Counted from the first letter of the stretch, positions 29,401-38,808 are shown. The stretch: DNA of 64,000 nt from Streptomyces umbrinus (GCF_030817415.1 NZ_JAUSZI010000002.1:10763501-10827500); one strand, 5' to 3'. Translations and numbers: made by a program. The notes: generated by a model from the letters alone, not told the origin.

Positions 29401-30642
29401 GTGATCGCCGCTCCCGAGCCCGGACTGACCGAACGCGAACTGATCGACCGAGCCGTCGCACTGCGGCCGGCACTGCTCGAACGCCAGCCGGAGACCGAGC
29501 GGTTGACGCGCTATCCGAAGGACACGCACGACGACTTTCTGCGGGCGGGCTTCTACCGGATCCTGCAGCCGCGCCGCTACGGCGGATACGAGTTCGGCCT
29601 GCCGACCTTCTACCGCGTGGTCACCGAGATCGCCCGAGGCTGCCCCTCCACGGGCTGGGCGCTCTCCCTGACCGCCGCCCATGTGCTCCAGGTCGCGGCA
29701 CAGTTCGAGGAGCGGGCACAGGACGAGATCTTCGGTGACGACGGCGAGTTCCGCGCCGCGTCCACCGTCCTGCCGGTCGGCGTGGCCCGCCCGGACGGCG
29801 ACGGGCATGTCGTCCTCGACGGAACCTGGCCGTACGCCTCCGGATCGCCGTACTCCACCCACTACGTCGGCCAGACCCTGCGAGCCCCGGAGAAACCGGG
29901 CGACCCGCCCGGACCGCTGGTGCTGTTCGTCGCGCCGCGCCCCGTGTGGACGCTGCTCGACGACTGGCACGGCGTCCTCGGGCTGCGCGGCAGCGGCTCC
30001 AACAGCATCCGCATGGATCAGGCCCGGCTCCCCGAGTACCTCACCCGGGAGGCGAGCCTGCTCGACCTGCCGGTGGAGGGCGGCACACCCGGATCGAAGC
30101 TGCACGGCAACGCGCTGTACGCGGGCCGCGCCCCCAGCTTCTACCACGGGGAACTGGCCGCAATCATGGTCGGCACCGCGTACGCGGCCGCCGACGAGTA
30201 CGCCCGGATCGTCGCCGAGCGGCCGCTGACCCTGGAACCCGACCGCACGCGGGCCGAGCTCCACGACTACCAGCGCCACCTGGGCGAGGCACTCGGTGCG
30301 ATCCACACCGCCGAGGCGGCTCTCCAGCGCAATGCCGAGGACTACATGGAGACCTGCCGTCGCAATGTCTCCGGGGAAGCGGCCTTCACCATCGCCGACG
30401 ACAACCGGCTCGCGCTGGTCTTCCTCACGGCGGGCCGCATGGCCTGGGACGTCACGCAGAGCATCCTCTTCCGCACGGCGGGTTCGCGCCACGCCCGCGA
30501 CGGCGAGCGGATGCAGCGCTACTTCCGGGACGCCGCCACGTACTGGACGCACATCGGGCCGAGCATGGCCGAGCCGCTCGCGCGGCGCGTCGGCTGCGAC
30601 CGGCTCGGGCTGCCCTCGCACGACATCCCGCTGATTCCGTGA
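29401..30642 (+). CDS. Flavin-dependent group D monooxygenase (acyl-CoA dehydrogenase fold, HsaA/HpaB-like)
   Basis: 413 residues from the GTG at 29401, after an AGGAGGC site. The ACAD-like architecture is clear: an N-terminal helical domain with DFLRAGFYRILQPRRYGGYE, a beta domain with DGTWPYASGSPYSTHYVGQ, and a C-terminal helical domain with FLTAGRMAWDVTQSILFRTA. Relatives are two-component hydroxylases of phenols and steroids (HsaA, p-hydroxyphenylacetate hydroxylase C2). They need a separate flavin reductase, which is not adjacent. Substrate unknown. Confidence 0.88.
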   Translation: MIAAPEPGLTERELIDRAVALRPALLERQPETERLTRYPKDTHDDFLRAGFYRILQPRRYGGYEFGLPTFYRVVTEIARGCPSTGWALSLTAAHVLQVAAQFEERAQDEIFGDDGEFRAASTVLPVGVARPDGDGHVVLDGTWPYASGSPYSTHYVGQTLRAPEKPGDPPGPLVLFVAPRPVWTLLDDWHGVLGLRGSGSNSIRMDQARLPEYLTREASLLDLPVEGGTPGSKLHGNALYAGRAPSFYHGELAAIMVGTAYAAADEYARIVAERPLTLEPDRTRAELHDYQRHLGEALGAIHTAEAALQRNAEDYMETCRRNVSGEAAFTIADDNRLALVFLTAGRMAWDVTQSILFRTAGSRHARDGERMQRYFRDAATYWTHIGPSMAEPLARRVGCDRLGLPSHDIPLIP

Positions 30643-30705
30643 GCGTTCGGTGACGTCCGGGTGAGACACGCATGGCACATCCCGCGACGGGTACGCGACC
30701 AGCCG

Positions 30706-30741
30706 CGCCCGGGTCGGAACCTGGCCCGGGCGGCCTGTTTT
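30706..30741 (+). terminator. Intrinsic terminator with T-tract
   Basis: CGCCCGGG (30706-30713) and CCCGGGCG (30725-30732) form an 8-bp perfect stem with an 11-nt loop, followed by GCCTGTTTT. It is one of the few hairpins in this window with a T-run. It ends the monooxygenase transcript, 64 bp past its stop. Confidence 0.8.
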
Positions 30742-30763
30742 CGTTACTACGTCGGGATGTGCC

Positions 30764-31171
30764 ATGGAGATTTCCTCGAACGACAACGTCACGGCGGAGG
30801 CTGAGCGAGCGCTTACCGTGCTGGCCGAGAACGCCGAGGACGGCGATGCCCTGGACACCCTGGCCGGCAGTGACGTGCTGGTCCCGGTGCCGGACGACGC
30901 CGATGACGAGGCGGCCGGTGATCCCTCCGTCGTCGCCCTGCCCGTGATCGAGCAGCCGGGCGGAGACCCGCTGGTTCCGGTGTTCACCTCGGAGGTGCGG
31001 ATGGCAGAGCTGCTGCCGTCGGTTTCGCGCTACCGCCTGGTGCCGCTCGGTGCGCTTGCCGCGCAGTGGCCCACCAGTGAGGTCTCGCTGAGCATCGACG
31101 CGAGTGCTCCGCATGGGCTGACACTCAGCTCGCAGGGTGTGCGCGCGCTGTTGGCTCGACCTCAGGCCTGA
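30764..31171 (+). CDS. SseB-like protein, paralog 1
   Basis: 135 residues, ATG at 30764. An acidic N-terminus (about 60 residues) precedes a conserved core: LVPVFTSEVRMAELLPSVSR followed by YRLVPLGALAAQWP, SLSIDASAPHGLTLSSQGVR. This matches the SseB N-terminal-like family. Its paralog at 43701-44111 aligns in the same blocks (VFTSEERMAQALP, YHLVPLGMIPAHWP). Function in Actinobacteria is unknown. It stands alone between an upstream terminator and a downstream hairpin. Confidence 0.85.
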   Translation: MEISSNDNVTAEAERALTVLAENAEDGDALDTLAGSDVLVPVPDDADDEAAGDPSVVALPVIEQPGGDPLVPVFTSEVRMAELLPSVSRYRLVPLGALAAQWPTSEVSLSIDASAPHGLTLSSQGVRALLARPQA

Positions 31172-31183
31172 GCGGGGCGCGTT

Positions 31184-31217
31184 CTGGGGCGCGGGATGCC
31201 TTTGGCTCCCGCGCCCC
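31184..31217 (+). terminator. 10-bp hairpin after the SseB-like gene
   Basis: GGGGCGCGGG (31184-31193) and CCCGCGCCCC (31208-31217) are perfect arms with a 14-nt loop. The stem starts 13 bp after the stop at 31171. Confidence 0.75.
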
Positions 31218-31242
31218 TCGTTCGTTCTCGGCTTTTGTCTTC

Positions 31243-31270
31243 AGGGGCGCGGGGAACTGCGCGACCAGCC
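31243..31270 (-). repeat. Dispersed 28-bp repeat, copy 2 (inverted)
   Basis: Same 28-bp element as at 25322, opposite orientation. It shares further identity on its right flank with the copy at 61866 (CACACACAACCCGCACCC against CACAAACAACCCGCACCC). It lies between the SseB-like gene and the end of the sulfur operon. Confidence 0.85.
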
Positions 31271-31313
31271 ACACACAACCCGCACCCGACAGAGAACAGG
31301 GAGCGGCCGGTGC

Positions 31314-32702
31314 TCAGAGGCTCTTGCCGGGGTTGAGGATCCCCCGAGGATCGAACGCCTCCTTGAGCCGCCGCTGCAACGCGTGCGCCGCAGGGCCCAA
31401 CTCCTCCGCGACCCACTGCCGCTTCAGAACACCCACGCCGTGCTCCCCCGTGAGCGTGCCCCCCAGCCGCAACGCCAGCGCGAAGATCTCACCCGCCGCC
31501 TCCCACGCGGCATCCGGGAGCCGGTCCAGAGCCGGATCCACGACGATGATCGGATGCAGATTCCCGTCGGCAGCGTGCGCGATGGTGAAAATCGGGACGC
31601 CATGGCGTTCGGAAACGGCACGGATCGAACGAGCCGCCTCCGCGAGCCGCGAGCGCGGTACCGCGATGTCCTCGATCAGCGGCCGGCCCAGCCGTTCGAG
31701 AGCGGGCAGGGCCAGCCGGCGCGCGGCGAGCAGCGACTCGGCCTCGGCGGGATCGTCGGTCACCTCGACGGTCGTCGCGAGAGGCGTGAGCAGTCGCGCG
31801 ACCACCGCCGCCTCCACGGCCGCCCCCGCCCCGTCGCACTGGACGACCAGCAACGCCGCGCCCCGCTCCCGCAGTTCGGGGTCGATGGCGTGCAGCACGG
31901 GCCCGTCGACCAGCTCCGCGAGCGCCGGTTCGATCCCGGCCCGGCCGATCGCGTACGACGCCTCGGCCGCGGCCTCGAAGGACGGGAAGTACGCGGCGAG
32001 CGTGGCCGTCGCCACGGGGACGGGCCGCAGCCGCAGCGTCGCCGAGGTGATCACCGCGAGGGTGCCCTCGGAGCCGGTGAGCAGGGCGGTCAGGTCGTAG
32101 CCGGTGACGCCCTTCACCGTACGGCGGCCGGTCCTGATCGCCGTGCCGTCCGCGAGCACCGCCTCCAGACCGAGCACACTGTCCCGCGTCACGCCGTACT
32201 TGGCGCAGCGCAGACCGCCCGCGTTGGTCGCGATGTTCCCGCCGATCGTGGACAGGGCGGCGCTCGCGGGGTCCGGCGCGTACCGCAGGCCGTGGGCGCC
32301 GGCCGCACGGTCCAACTCGGCGGTGATCACACCCGGTTCGACGACCGCGAGCTGGTCGTCCGCCGACAGTTCGAGGATCCGGTTCATGCCGGACAGGTCG
32401 AGGACCAGTACGCCCTCGCCCGCGGTCGCGCCACCCGACAGACCGGTGCCCGCGCCGCGCGGCACGACTGGCACACCCAGGGCATGCGCGTGCCGGAGGG
32501 TGACCGTCACGTCCTCGGTGCGCCGGGCGTGGACGACAACGAGGGGACTGCCGTCGGACCGGGCGCCGGAACGGTCGGTGGCGTGCGCGGCCACCGTGCG
32601 CGGATCGGTGGCCAGCCGGTCGGGTGCCAGGTCACGGGCCAGCAGCCCGAGCAGCTCAGCGGCCTTCGTGGACTCAAGAGCGGTCGTCGCGGGAGCGGTC
32701 AC
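31314..32702 (-). CDS. FAD-linked oxidase (GlcD/D-lactate dehydrogenase family)
   Basis: 462 residues from the GTG at 32702, which overlaps the TGA of the upstream ACAD-like gene (GTGA). The FAD-binding PCMH domain has VPVVPRGAGTGLSGGATAGE, the STIGGNIATNAGG loop and GYDLTALLTGSEGTLAVIT. The C-terminal cap has FTIAHAADGNLHPIIV and GGTLTGEHGVGVLK. Family members oxidise 2-hydroxy acids such as glycolate or D-lactate. Its position as last gene of the sulfur operon suggests it oxidises a small hydroxy acid or aldehyde-derived product of desulfonation, which is inference. Confidence 0.9.
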   Translation of the reverse strand: MTAPATTALESTKAAELLGLLARDLAPDRLATDPRTVAAHATDRSGARSDGSPLVVVHARRTEDVTVTLRHAHALGVPVVPRGAGTGLSGGATAGEGVLVLDLSGMNRILELSADDQLAVVEPGVITAELDRAAGAHGLRYAPDPASAALSTIGGNIATNAGGLRCAKYGVTRDSVLGLEAVLADGTAIRTGRRTVKGVTGYDLTALLTGSEGTLAVITSATLRLRPVPVATATLAAYFPSFEAAAEASYAIGRAGIEPALAELVDGPVLHAIDPELRERGAALLVVQCDGAGAAVEAAVVARLLTPLATTVEVTDDPAEAESLLAARRLALPALERLGRPLIEDIAVPRSRLAEAARSIRAVSERHGVPIFTIAHAADGNLHPIIVVDPALDRLPDAAWEAAGEIFALALRLGGTLTGEHGVGVLKRQWVAEELGPAAHALQRRLKEAFDPRGILNPGKSL

Positions 32703-33859
32703 AGGTCGAGTGCCTTCGTTCCGATGGCGAGCAGGGAGATGTCCTCCTGGGGCGCGTGCACGGGCGCGCACTGGATGTCACGGAAGTGCCGCTCCAGAGG
32801 ATTGCCGCGGGCCAGGCCCGGATTGCCGAGCAGCCGCACGGCCAGCTCGACGGCCCGTACCGCGTGCCGGTCGGCGAGTACACGCGCGCCGAGGGCCTGC
32901 TCCGGCGGGTAGGCCGGGTCCTCGGCATCGACCCGCGCGGCCCCGTCGAAGAGCAGTTGCTCGGCGGTGGCGAGGAGCATCTCGATCTCCCCGGCCGTCC
33001 GCCGGAAGCGCTCGGTCCGGGCCACCGGGTGACCCAGATTGGCGGGCACGCGCGCGTGCGCGAAGGTGTGGAAGAAGGCCTGCGCCGCACGCGCGACCCC
33101 CACATACAGGGCGGCGAGCGGGAGGTGGAGGGAGGCGCCCGCCCGGTTGTCCTGCTCGCTCGCGGGACCGTGCGGGCCGAGTCCGACGACATGCTCGTAC
33201 GGGACCTCCACGTCCCGGAACGTCACGTCGTGGCTGCCGCTCGCCCGTAGCCCCAACTGGTCCCAGCGGTCGGTGATCTCGATGCCGGGCGAGGCGCCGG
33301 GCACCAGGAAGGTGCCCACGCGCGGCTCCGGCTCATCGGTGGTCGCCCACACCAGGAACCAGTCCAGCCCCTCCGCGCCCGTCACGAACCGCTTGCGCCC
33401 GCTGACCGACCAGCCGTCCGCGGTGCGCCGGGCGACGGTTGCGGGCAGTCCGCCCCGCGCGGGGGAACCCAGTTCGGGCTCCACGCGCGCGTGGTTGACG
33501 AGAACCGGCCGCTGCTCGGACTCCTTGAGCACGCGCGCGTACAGCTCCTCGGGCCACGTCGGTCGTACGGCCTCGCGGGCGTGGGTGTTGAGGGTCATCG
33601 CCGTGATCAGGGCCACGGACGGATCGCCCCGGCCGAGTGTGTGCAGGATGCGCGCGGTCTCCTCCACCCGGGCGCCCCGGCCGCCGTACCGCTCCCCGAC
33701 GGTCGCGGTGAGCAGCCCGGCCTCGTGCACGACCTGGATCGACCGGGCGGGAAAGGCGCCCGACCGGTCGTATCCCACGGCGAGTTCGGCGAGGCGCGCG
33801 GTCAGGGCCGGGTTCACATCCGGGCTCACGTCCGGGCTCACCGGGGGGTTCACGGTCAC
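32699..33859 (-). CDS. SfnB/DszC-like acyl-CoA dehydrogenase-fold flavoprotein
   Basis: 386 residues from the GTG at 33859, overlapping the stop of the binding-protein gene by GTGA. It has an ACAD fold with ERYGGRGARVEETARIL, GRKRFVTGAEGLDWFLVWAT, QLGLRASGSHDVTFRDVEVP and a C-terminal helical bundle. Genes of this type beside SsuD and sulfonate importers belong to the SfnB/DszC group of FMN-dependent sulfur-acquisition oxygenases. Substrate could be a sulfone or thioether. A flavin reductase partner is not present in this operon. Confidence 0.85.
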   Translation of the reverse strand: MTVNPPVSPDVSPDVNPALTARLAELAVGYDRSGAFPARSIQVVHEAGLLTATVGERYGGRGARVEETARILHTLGRGDPSVALITAMTLNTHAREAVRPTWPEELYARVLKESEQRPVLVNHARVEPELGSPARGGLPATVARRTADGWSVSGRKRFVTGAEGLDWFLVWATTDEPEPRVGTFLVPGASPGIEITDRWDQLGLRASGSHDVTFRDVEVPYEHVVGLGPHGPASEQDNRAGASLHLPLAALYVGVARAAQAFFHTFAHARVPANLGHPVARTERFRRTAGEIEMLLATAEQLLFDGAARVDAEDPAYPPEQALGARVLADRHAVRAVELAVRLLGNPGLARGNPLERHFRDIQCAPVHAPQEDISLLAIGTKALDL

Positions 33860-34860
33860 AGGGCCTTCTCCAGATCGGTGTCGAGTGCGCGGCTCCAGAA
33901 GGACTTCACGTCCAGCTTCCCCTTGAGGGCGCCCAGTTCGGTGAAGGCGTCGGCGACCTTCTGCTGCGAGGCGATGGTGTCGTCGCCGACCGTCCTGGCC
34001 TGGGTCGGTCGCTGCGCCTGCGCGTCGCGGAAGTCCTTCTCCGCCTGGGCCACGGGCTGGTGGGTGGCCTTGGCGACGACCTTCGCGAACTCGTGCTCGC
34101 GGCCGTCACGGATGTACGCGTACGCCTTGGTGATCCGGGCGATCAGATCGGCCGCGGCGGCCCGCCGGCCGGCGCTCTTCAGGACGTTGTCGCGGGCCGA
34201 CCAGAGGAAGTTGCCGGACAGTACGTCCTTGCCCGAGCCGACCGTGACGGCGCCCTGCTGGTGGGCGGTGATGACCGACGTGCCGTAGGAGGCGAAGGCG
34301 TCGATGCCGCCGCCGTTCAGGGCGGCGAGCCCGTCGTTGGGCAGGAGCGGCTTGGCGTCGATGTCCGACCACTTCAGGCCCGCCCGCTGCAGCAGCTCGT
34401 ACAGGAAGTAGTGGGCGGTGGTGTTCTGGACGTAGCCGACCTTCTTGCCCTTCAGGCCCGCGATGTCCGTCACCTTGGAGCCCTTGGGGACGATGACCTC
34501 CTGGTTGAGGGTCGTGCCGCGTTGCACGGCGACGACCTTGAAGTTCGGGCTGCCGTCGGCTGCCGCGAAGATCGGCGGGATCTCGCTGGAGGAGGCCAGG
34601 TCGAGCGCTCCGGCCCGGACGGCCTGGAGCTGCTGGTCACCGCCCTGGAACAGGCTCCACTTCACCTTGTACGGGGTGTCGTCGAGGTGGGCGAACTTGA
34701 GGACGGCCTCTTCGTTCTTCCAGCCCGTGGCGCCGACGGCCAGCGTCACGGAGGAGAGGCCGGAGGAGGACTCGGCCTCCGCGTCGCCTCCGCAGGCCGT
34801 GGCGAGCGGCAGCAGCAGCGCGAGCGCGGCGGTGGACGTGAGCAGGGTACGACGGAACAC
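33856..34860 (-). CDS. Sulfonate-type ABC substrate-binding lipoprotein 1
   Basis: 334 residues from the GTG at 34860, with GGAG upstream. A signal peptide ends in the lipobox LATAC, then Gly-Gly-Asp. The rest is an SsuA/TauA-like two-lobe binding protein: DLASSSEIPPIFAAADGS, KVVAVQRGTTLNQEVIVPKG and DGLAALNGGGIDAFASYG. It should bind an aliphatic or aryl sulfonate outside the membrane and deliver it to the permease/ATPase pair. It is one of two binding proteins in the operon, the other at 36147-37127, implying two ligand ranges for one channel. Confidence 0.9.
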   Translation of the reverse strand: MFRRTLLTSTAALALLLPLATACGGDAEAESSSGLSSVTLAVGATGWKNEEAVLKFAHLDDTPYKVKWSLFQGGDQQLQAVRAGALDLASSSEIPPIFAAADGSPNFKVVAVQRGTTLNQEVIVPKGSKVTDIAGLKGKKVGYVQNTTAHYFLYELLQRAGLKWSDIDAKPLLPNDGLAALNGGGIDAFASYGTSVITAHQQGAVTVGSGKDVLSGNFLWSARDNVLKSAGRRAAAADLIARITKAYAYIRDGREHEFAKVVAKATHQPVAQAEKDFRDAQAQRPTQARTVGDDTIASQQKVADAFTELGALKGKLDVKSFWSRALDTDLEKAL

Positions 34861-34958
34861 GGAGTCTCCATGAGAGGAATCGATTCAGACGAGGACGGAG
34901 GACGGACGGAGGAGAGGGAGGGGAGGAGGGGCGAGAGCGCGCGTGGGTGCGTGAAGAG

Positions 34959-36059
34959 TCAGGCGGCCCGGTCCGCCGCGGCGCGGTGCGCCAGTTCCTG
35001 CCGGACCAGCGGCAGGACGTAACGGGCATAGTCGATCGCGTCGTTGAGCGGGTCGTAGCCGCGCATCGACAGCAGGTCGCAGCCGATGTCCACGTAGTCG
35101 AGCAGTGCCTTCGCGACCGTCTCGGGGGAGCCGACCAGTGCGGTCGAGGCACCGGCCGCGTTGGTGGCGACCGCCGGGGCCGTCCACAGGCAGCGGTCGT
35201 GCACCTCGCCCCGTTCAGCGATGTCGAGCAGCCGCTGCGAACCGACGTTGGCGGGGCGGCCGCTCGTCTTGTAGTGGCGCAGCAGCTCGGTGTTCTGCGC
35301 CTGGTCCTTCAGCACGCCCAGGGTGCGGTGCGCCTTCTCCCAGGCCAGCTCGTCGGTGGGCGCGATGATCGGGCGGAACGACACCCAGATACGGGGACGG
35401 GGGCGCCCGGCGGCGTCCGCGACCGCGTTCACGGCGGCGATCTGCTCGGCCGTCTCCTTCAGCGGCTCGCCCCACAGCCCGAAGATGTCACCCTGCTGTC
35501 CGCCCACGCGGTACGCGTCCTGGGATGACCCGCCGACCGAGATCGGGACCAGGCCGTTCACCGGCTTCACGTCGGAGTAGTAGCCCTCGAACTTGAAGTA
35601 CGTGCCCTCGTGCGACACGGGTCCGTCGGCCTGCCACACCTTCCGCAGGATCTGGATGTACTCGTCAGAGCGCTCGTACCGCTCCCTCTTGTCGAGGTAG
35701 TCGCCCTCGCGGTGCTGCTCCTCGTCACTGCCGCCGGAGATGATGTGCACGGTCAGCCGGCCGTCGCTGATCCGGTCGAGGGTCGCGAGAGCCCGGGCCG
35801 CATGGGTCGGGAAGATCACGCCCGGCCGGTGCGCCAGGATCGGACGCACCCGCTCGGTGTGCGTGGCCACGAACTGGGCGATCTGGAAGGCGTCCGGCGA
35901 GGCCGAGTGGTAGGCGACCAGGGTGTGGTCGAAACCTCCGTCGTCCAACGCCCGGGCGTACCTGCGCAGATGGTCGACATCGAGACCCGTACGGCTCGCC
36001 GCGGCCGGACCGGACGCCCCGGAGTCGGTGTGCACGGCGCTGATGAACTCGACAGGCAT
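34959..36059 (-). CDS. ssuD: FMNH2-dependent alkanesulfonate monooxygenase (SsuD-like)
   Basis: 366 residues from the ATG at 36059 behind a strong AAGGAG. It is a luciferase-like monooxygenase of SsuD length. Key blocks are VAYHSASPDAFQIAQFVATH, TLDRISDGRLTVHIISGGSD and REGDYLDKRERYERSDEYIQ. Also visible are GSSQDAYRVG and RCLWTAPAVATNAAGASTAL. SsuD cleaves sulfonates to aldehyde and sulfite with FMNH2 and O2. No SsuE reductase gene is seen in the operon. It lies between the two binding-protein genes. Confidence 0.93.
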   Translation of the reverse strand: MPVEFISAVHTDSGASGPAAASRTGLDVDHLRRYARALDDGGFDHTLVAYHSASPDAFQIAQFVATHTERVRPILAHRPGVIFPTHAARALATLDRISDGRLTVHIISGGSDEEQHREGDYLDKRERYERSDEYIQILRKVWQADGPVSHEGTYFKFEGYYSDVKPVNGLVPISVGGSSQDAYRVGGQQGDIFGLWGEPLKETAEQIAAVNAVADAAGRPRPRIWVSFRPIIAPTDELAWEKAHRTLGVLKDQAQNTELLRHYKTSGRPANVGSQRLLDIAERGEVHDRCLWTAPAVATNAAGASTALVGSPETVAKALLDYVDIGCDLLSMRGYDPLNDAIDYARYVLPLVRQELAHRAAADRAA

Positions 36060-36146
36060 GGTGAACTCCTTTGCTTGGCAAGCGACGTGAGAGCGCTTCC
36101 GTCGCTGCTTGAGGCCTGCTGTTTGAGAGCTGCTGCTCGAGGGCCG

Positions 36147-37127
36147 CTACTTGAGGACGGAGGCGTCGGCGGACTTCGCCACGTCGACGTTCGGGTCGAG
36201 GACACCGATGCCGTGCATCAGGTCGGCCACGTCCTGGACGGTCCCGTTCACCTCGGGCGTGACCGGCAGCACCTTGCTGTACGCGGCCGAGGCGAGGGTC
36301 TTCGCGATCGCGGGGTCGGCGCCGTTGCGCTCGACGATGGCGTCGGCGTACGCGTCCTGGTGGGTGCTGGTCCACTTAAGGGCCGTACCGAGCCGCTTCA
36401 GGAAGTCGCCGAGCGCGGCCTTCTTAGCCTTGTCCGCGAGGGTCTTCTCGGAAGCCCCGATGAACCCGTAGCCGCTGATCCGTCCGTCGGCGCCGTCGAC
36501 GAGCAGCCTGCCGCCCTGCTGGAGGCCGACCGCCTGGTAGACCCCGAAGGTCGCCCAGACCTCGATCTTCCCCGAGGAGAAGGCGGCCTGCGCGTCGGTC
36601 GGCAGCAGGTACTGCACCTTCACGTCGGAGTACTTGAGGCCGTTCTGCTGAAGCACGTTGGCGAGCAGGTACTCGGCGATGCTGCCCTTCGCGGAGGACA
36701 CCACGACCTTCTTGCCCTTGAGGTCCTTGACGCTCTTCACGTCCGAGTTCTTGCGGACGACGATTCCGGTGTGGTGCCCGTCGTTCTTCAGCGCGGCGAC
36801 GTTCTTGAACTTCACCCCGCCGCTGAGCGCCTGCAGCGCGGGCAGGTCCGCGGAGTACGTCGTGTCGGCTGCGCCCGCCTGCACGGCCTGGAAGAGCGGG
36901 GCCGCGCCCTCGAACTCGGCCCACTTCACCTTGTAGTCGGCCCCCTTGAGGGCACCGGAGCCGGCGAGGATCGTCTGGAGGGTCTTGGCCTGGTCGCCGA
37001 TGGTGAGCGTGACGTCCGAGGAGCCGCCCGCCGTGTCCGCGGCGGAGTCCCCTCCACAGCCCGTCACCGTCAGCAGGGCGCTCAGACCGAGAGCGGCGGC
37101 GAGCGTACGGAAGATGGTGCGCTTCAC
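36147..37127 (-). CDS. Sulfonate-type ABC substrate-binding lipoprotein 2
   Basis: 326 residues from the GTG at 37127, overlapping the ATPase stop (GTGA). Signal peptide with lipobox TVTGC. The mature part resembles SsuA: SADLPALQALSGGVKFKN, KSVKDLKGKKVVVSSAKGS and AQAAFSSGKIEVWATFG. It shares the fold but is clearly divergent from the first binding protein, so the pair is not a recent tandem duplication. Confidence 0.9.
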   Translation of the reverse strand: MKRTIFRTLAAALGLSALLTVTGCGGDSAADTAGGSSDVTLTIGDQAKTLQTILAGSGALKGADYKVKWAEFEGAAPLFQAVQAGAADTTYSADLPALQALSGGVKFKNVAALKNDGHHTGIVVRKNSDVKSVKDLKGKKVVVSSAKGSIAEYLLANVLQQNGLKYSDVKVQYLLPTDAQAAFSSGKIEVWATFGVYQAVGLQQGGRLLVDGADGRISGYGFIGASEKTLADKAKKAALGDFLKRLGTALKWTSTHQDAYADAIVERNGADPAIAKTLASAAYSKVLPVTPEVNGTVQDVADLMHGIGVLDPNVDVAKSADASVLK

Positions 37128-37927
37128 GAGGGGTTCCCTTCGGGGGTACGGGAGTTGGGGACGTCGGAGGTGCCGGTGTGGGTGACGCCGAGCCAGCCGA
37201 GCAGGCGGGCGCGGAGCGTGACGAACTCGGGGGCGGTCAGATCGCGGGGGCGGGGCAGCTCGACGGTCACCTCGTGGGCGATGCGCCCCTCGTCCATCAC
37301 CAGGACGCGGTCGGCGAGCAGCAGCGCCTCCTCCACGTCGTGCGTGACCAGGAGGATCGCGCAGCCGTGCCGCTCCCACAGCTCGGCGACGAGCTGCTGC
37401 ACCTTGCCGCGGGTCAGCGCGTCCAGTGCCCCGAACGGCTCGTCCAGGAGCAGGAGTTCGGGCTCACGGACCAGGGCACGGGCAAGCGAGACGCGCTGTG
37501 CCTGACCACCGGAGAGCGTCTTGGGCCAGACGGTGGCCCGCTCGGCGATCCCGACCTCGTCCAGCGCCTTGTCGGCCAGCGCCCGGTCGGGCCGGCCCGG
37601 CAGCCCGAGGACGACATTGCGCCACACCTTCAGCCAGGGCAGCAGCCGCGGCGACTGGAACGCGGCGCTGCGCCGGGCGGGCACGGTCACCTCGCCGCCG
37701 ATCTCGTCGTCGAGCCCGGCCAGGATGCGCAGCAGGGTCGACTTGCCGCACCCGCTGTGGCCGAGCAGAGCCACGAACTCGCCCTCACGGATGTCGAGAT
37801 CGAGCTCGTGCAGCACGGTGTTGCCGTCGAAAGCGCGGGACAGCCCCCGGATCTCGACACTGTTCGCCGCTGTCGTCGCGGTCGCGGGCGCCGGCCGGGA
37901 CTTCACGGTGTTCGTGGTCATGGTCAC
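37124..37927 (-). CDS. ssuB: Sulfonate ABC transporter ATPase (SsuB-like)
   Basis: 267 residues from the GTG at 37927 (GTGA overlap with the permease); the ATG at 37921 is an alternative. The nucleotide-binding domain is complete: Walker A LLGHSGCGKST, Q-loop AAFQSPRLLPWL, signature LSGGQAQRVSLARA, Walker B LLLLDEPFGALD and H-loop VTHDVEEAL. The QSPRLLPW block is typical of nitrate/sulfonate/taurine importers. It powers uptake through the adjacent permease. Confidence 0.95.
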   Translation of the reverse strand: MTMTTNTVKSRPAPATATTAANSVEIRGLSRAFDGNTVLHELDLDIREGEFVALLGHSGCGKSTLLRILAGLDDEIGGEVTVPARRSAAFQSPRLLPWLKVWRNVVLGLPGRPDRALADKALDEVGIAERATVWPKTLSGGQAQRVSLARALVREPELLLLDEPFGALDALTRGKVQQLVAELWERHGCAILLVTHDVEEALLLADRVLVMDEGRIAHEVTVELPRPRDLTAPEFVTLRARLLGWLGVTHTGTSDVPNSRTPEGNPS

Positions 37928-38808
37928 GCCTCGCCGTCGAAGGAGGCACGCCAGCTCAACAGGCGGCGCGAGAGGACTCGTACGGCGAAGTCGCAGGCCA
38001 GGCCGAGCAGTGCGTACACGGCGAGGCACAGCACGATGACGTCCGTACGGAAGTACTGCTGGGCGTTGCTCATCAGATAGCCGAGCCCGGCGTCGGCGTT
38101 GATCTGCTCGGCGAAGACGAGGGCGAGCCAGGCGGTGGAGAGGGCGTACCGGAGTCCCACGAGGGCACCGGGCAGCGCGCTCGGCAGGATGACGTACCGG
38201 ATGAGACCGAGCCTGCCGAGCCCCATCATCCGTGCGGCCTCGACGAGTTGGGAGTCGGTGGAGCGGATGCCGCCGTAGATGTTGAAGTACAGCGGGTAGG
38301 TCACGCCGAGGGCCACCAGCGCGATCTTCGGGGTCTCCTCGATGCCGAACCAGACGATGAACAGCGGGATCAGACCGACCCACGGGATCGCCCGGAACAT
38401 GCCCATCGAGGAGTCGATGACGTCCTCGCCGAGCCGGAACAGCCCGGCGAGCAGGGACAGCGACAGCGCGACCGTTCCTCCGATGAGGAATCCGGTCGCC
38501 GCCCGGCGCCCGGACGCGGCGATGGCGTCCGGCAGTTCGCCGGTCTTCGTCAGCTCGACGGCCTGGCGTACGACGTCCACGGGCGACGCGAGCACGGACT
38601 CCGGGAGCACACCGGTGACGGAGCCCAGGAACCACAGGACCACGAGCCCGACCGGCCCGGCGGCCCGGCGTACGGAACGGGGGACGGACAGGCGGCGGCG
38701 GGGGAGATGTGCCGTACCGCGGATGGTGACGCGGGCGGGTGAGGGCTCGGCGGGCGGTTCGGGCTTCTCCAGTACGGGGGCTGTCACCCCGATCTGTTTC
38801 GTCGGCAT
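37924..38808 (-). CDS. ssuC: Sulfonate ABC transporter permease (SsuC-like)
   Basis: 294 residues from the ATG at 38808 (MPTKQIGV), chosen because AGAGGAAG precedes it at a good distance. An ATG at 38862, overlapping the upstream stop (TGATG), would add 18 residues. About six helices. The EAA-type cytoplasmic loop is DSQLVEAARMMGLGRLGLIR followed by YVILPSALPG. Typical SsuC blocks are FRAIPWVGLIPLFIVWFGI and LSTAWLALVFAEQI. Confidence 0.92.
   Translation of the reverse strand: MPTKQIGVTAPVLEKPEPPAEPSPARVTIRGTAHLPRRRLSVPRSVRRAAGPVGLVVLWFLGSVTGVLPESVLASPVDVVRQAVELTKTGELPDAIAASGRRAATGFLIGGTVALSLSLLAGLFRLGEDVIDSSMGMFRAIPWVGLIPLFIVWFGIEETPKIALVALGVTYPLYFNIYGGIRSTDSQLVEAARMMGLGRLGLIRYVILPSALPGALVGLRYALSTAWLALVFAEQINADAGLGYLMSNAQQYFRTDVIVLCLAVYALLGLACDFAVRVLSRRLLSWRASFDGEA

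Noticed and set aside
31137..32912. Plus-strand frame of 591 codons opposite the FAD oxidase
   Set aside because: Arg/Gly/Gln-rich shadow with no motif. The minus strand encodes a complete FAD-linked oxidase.
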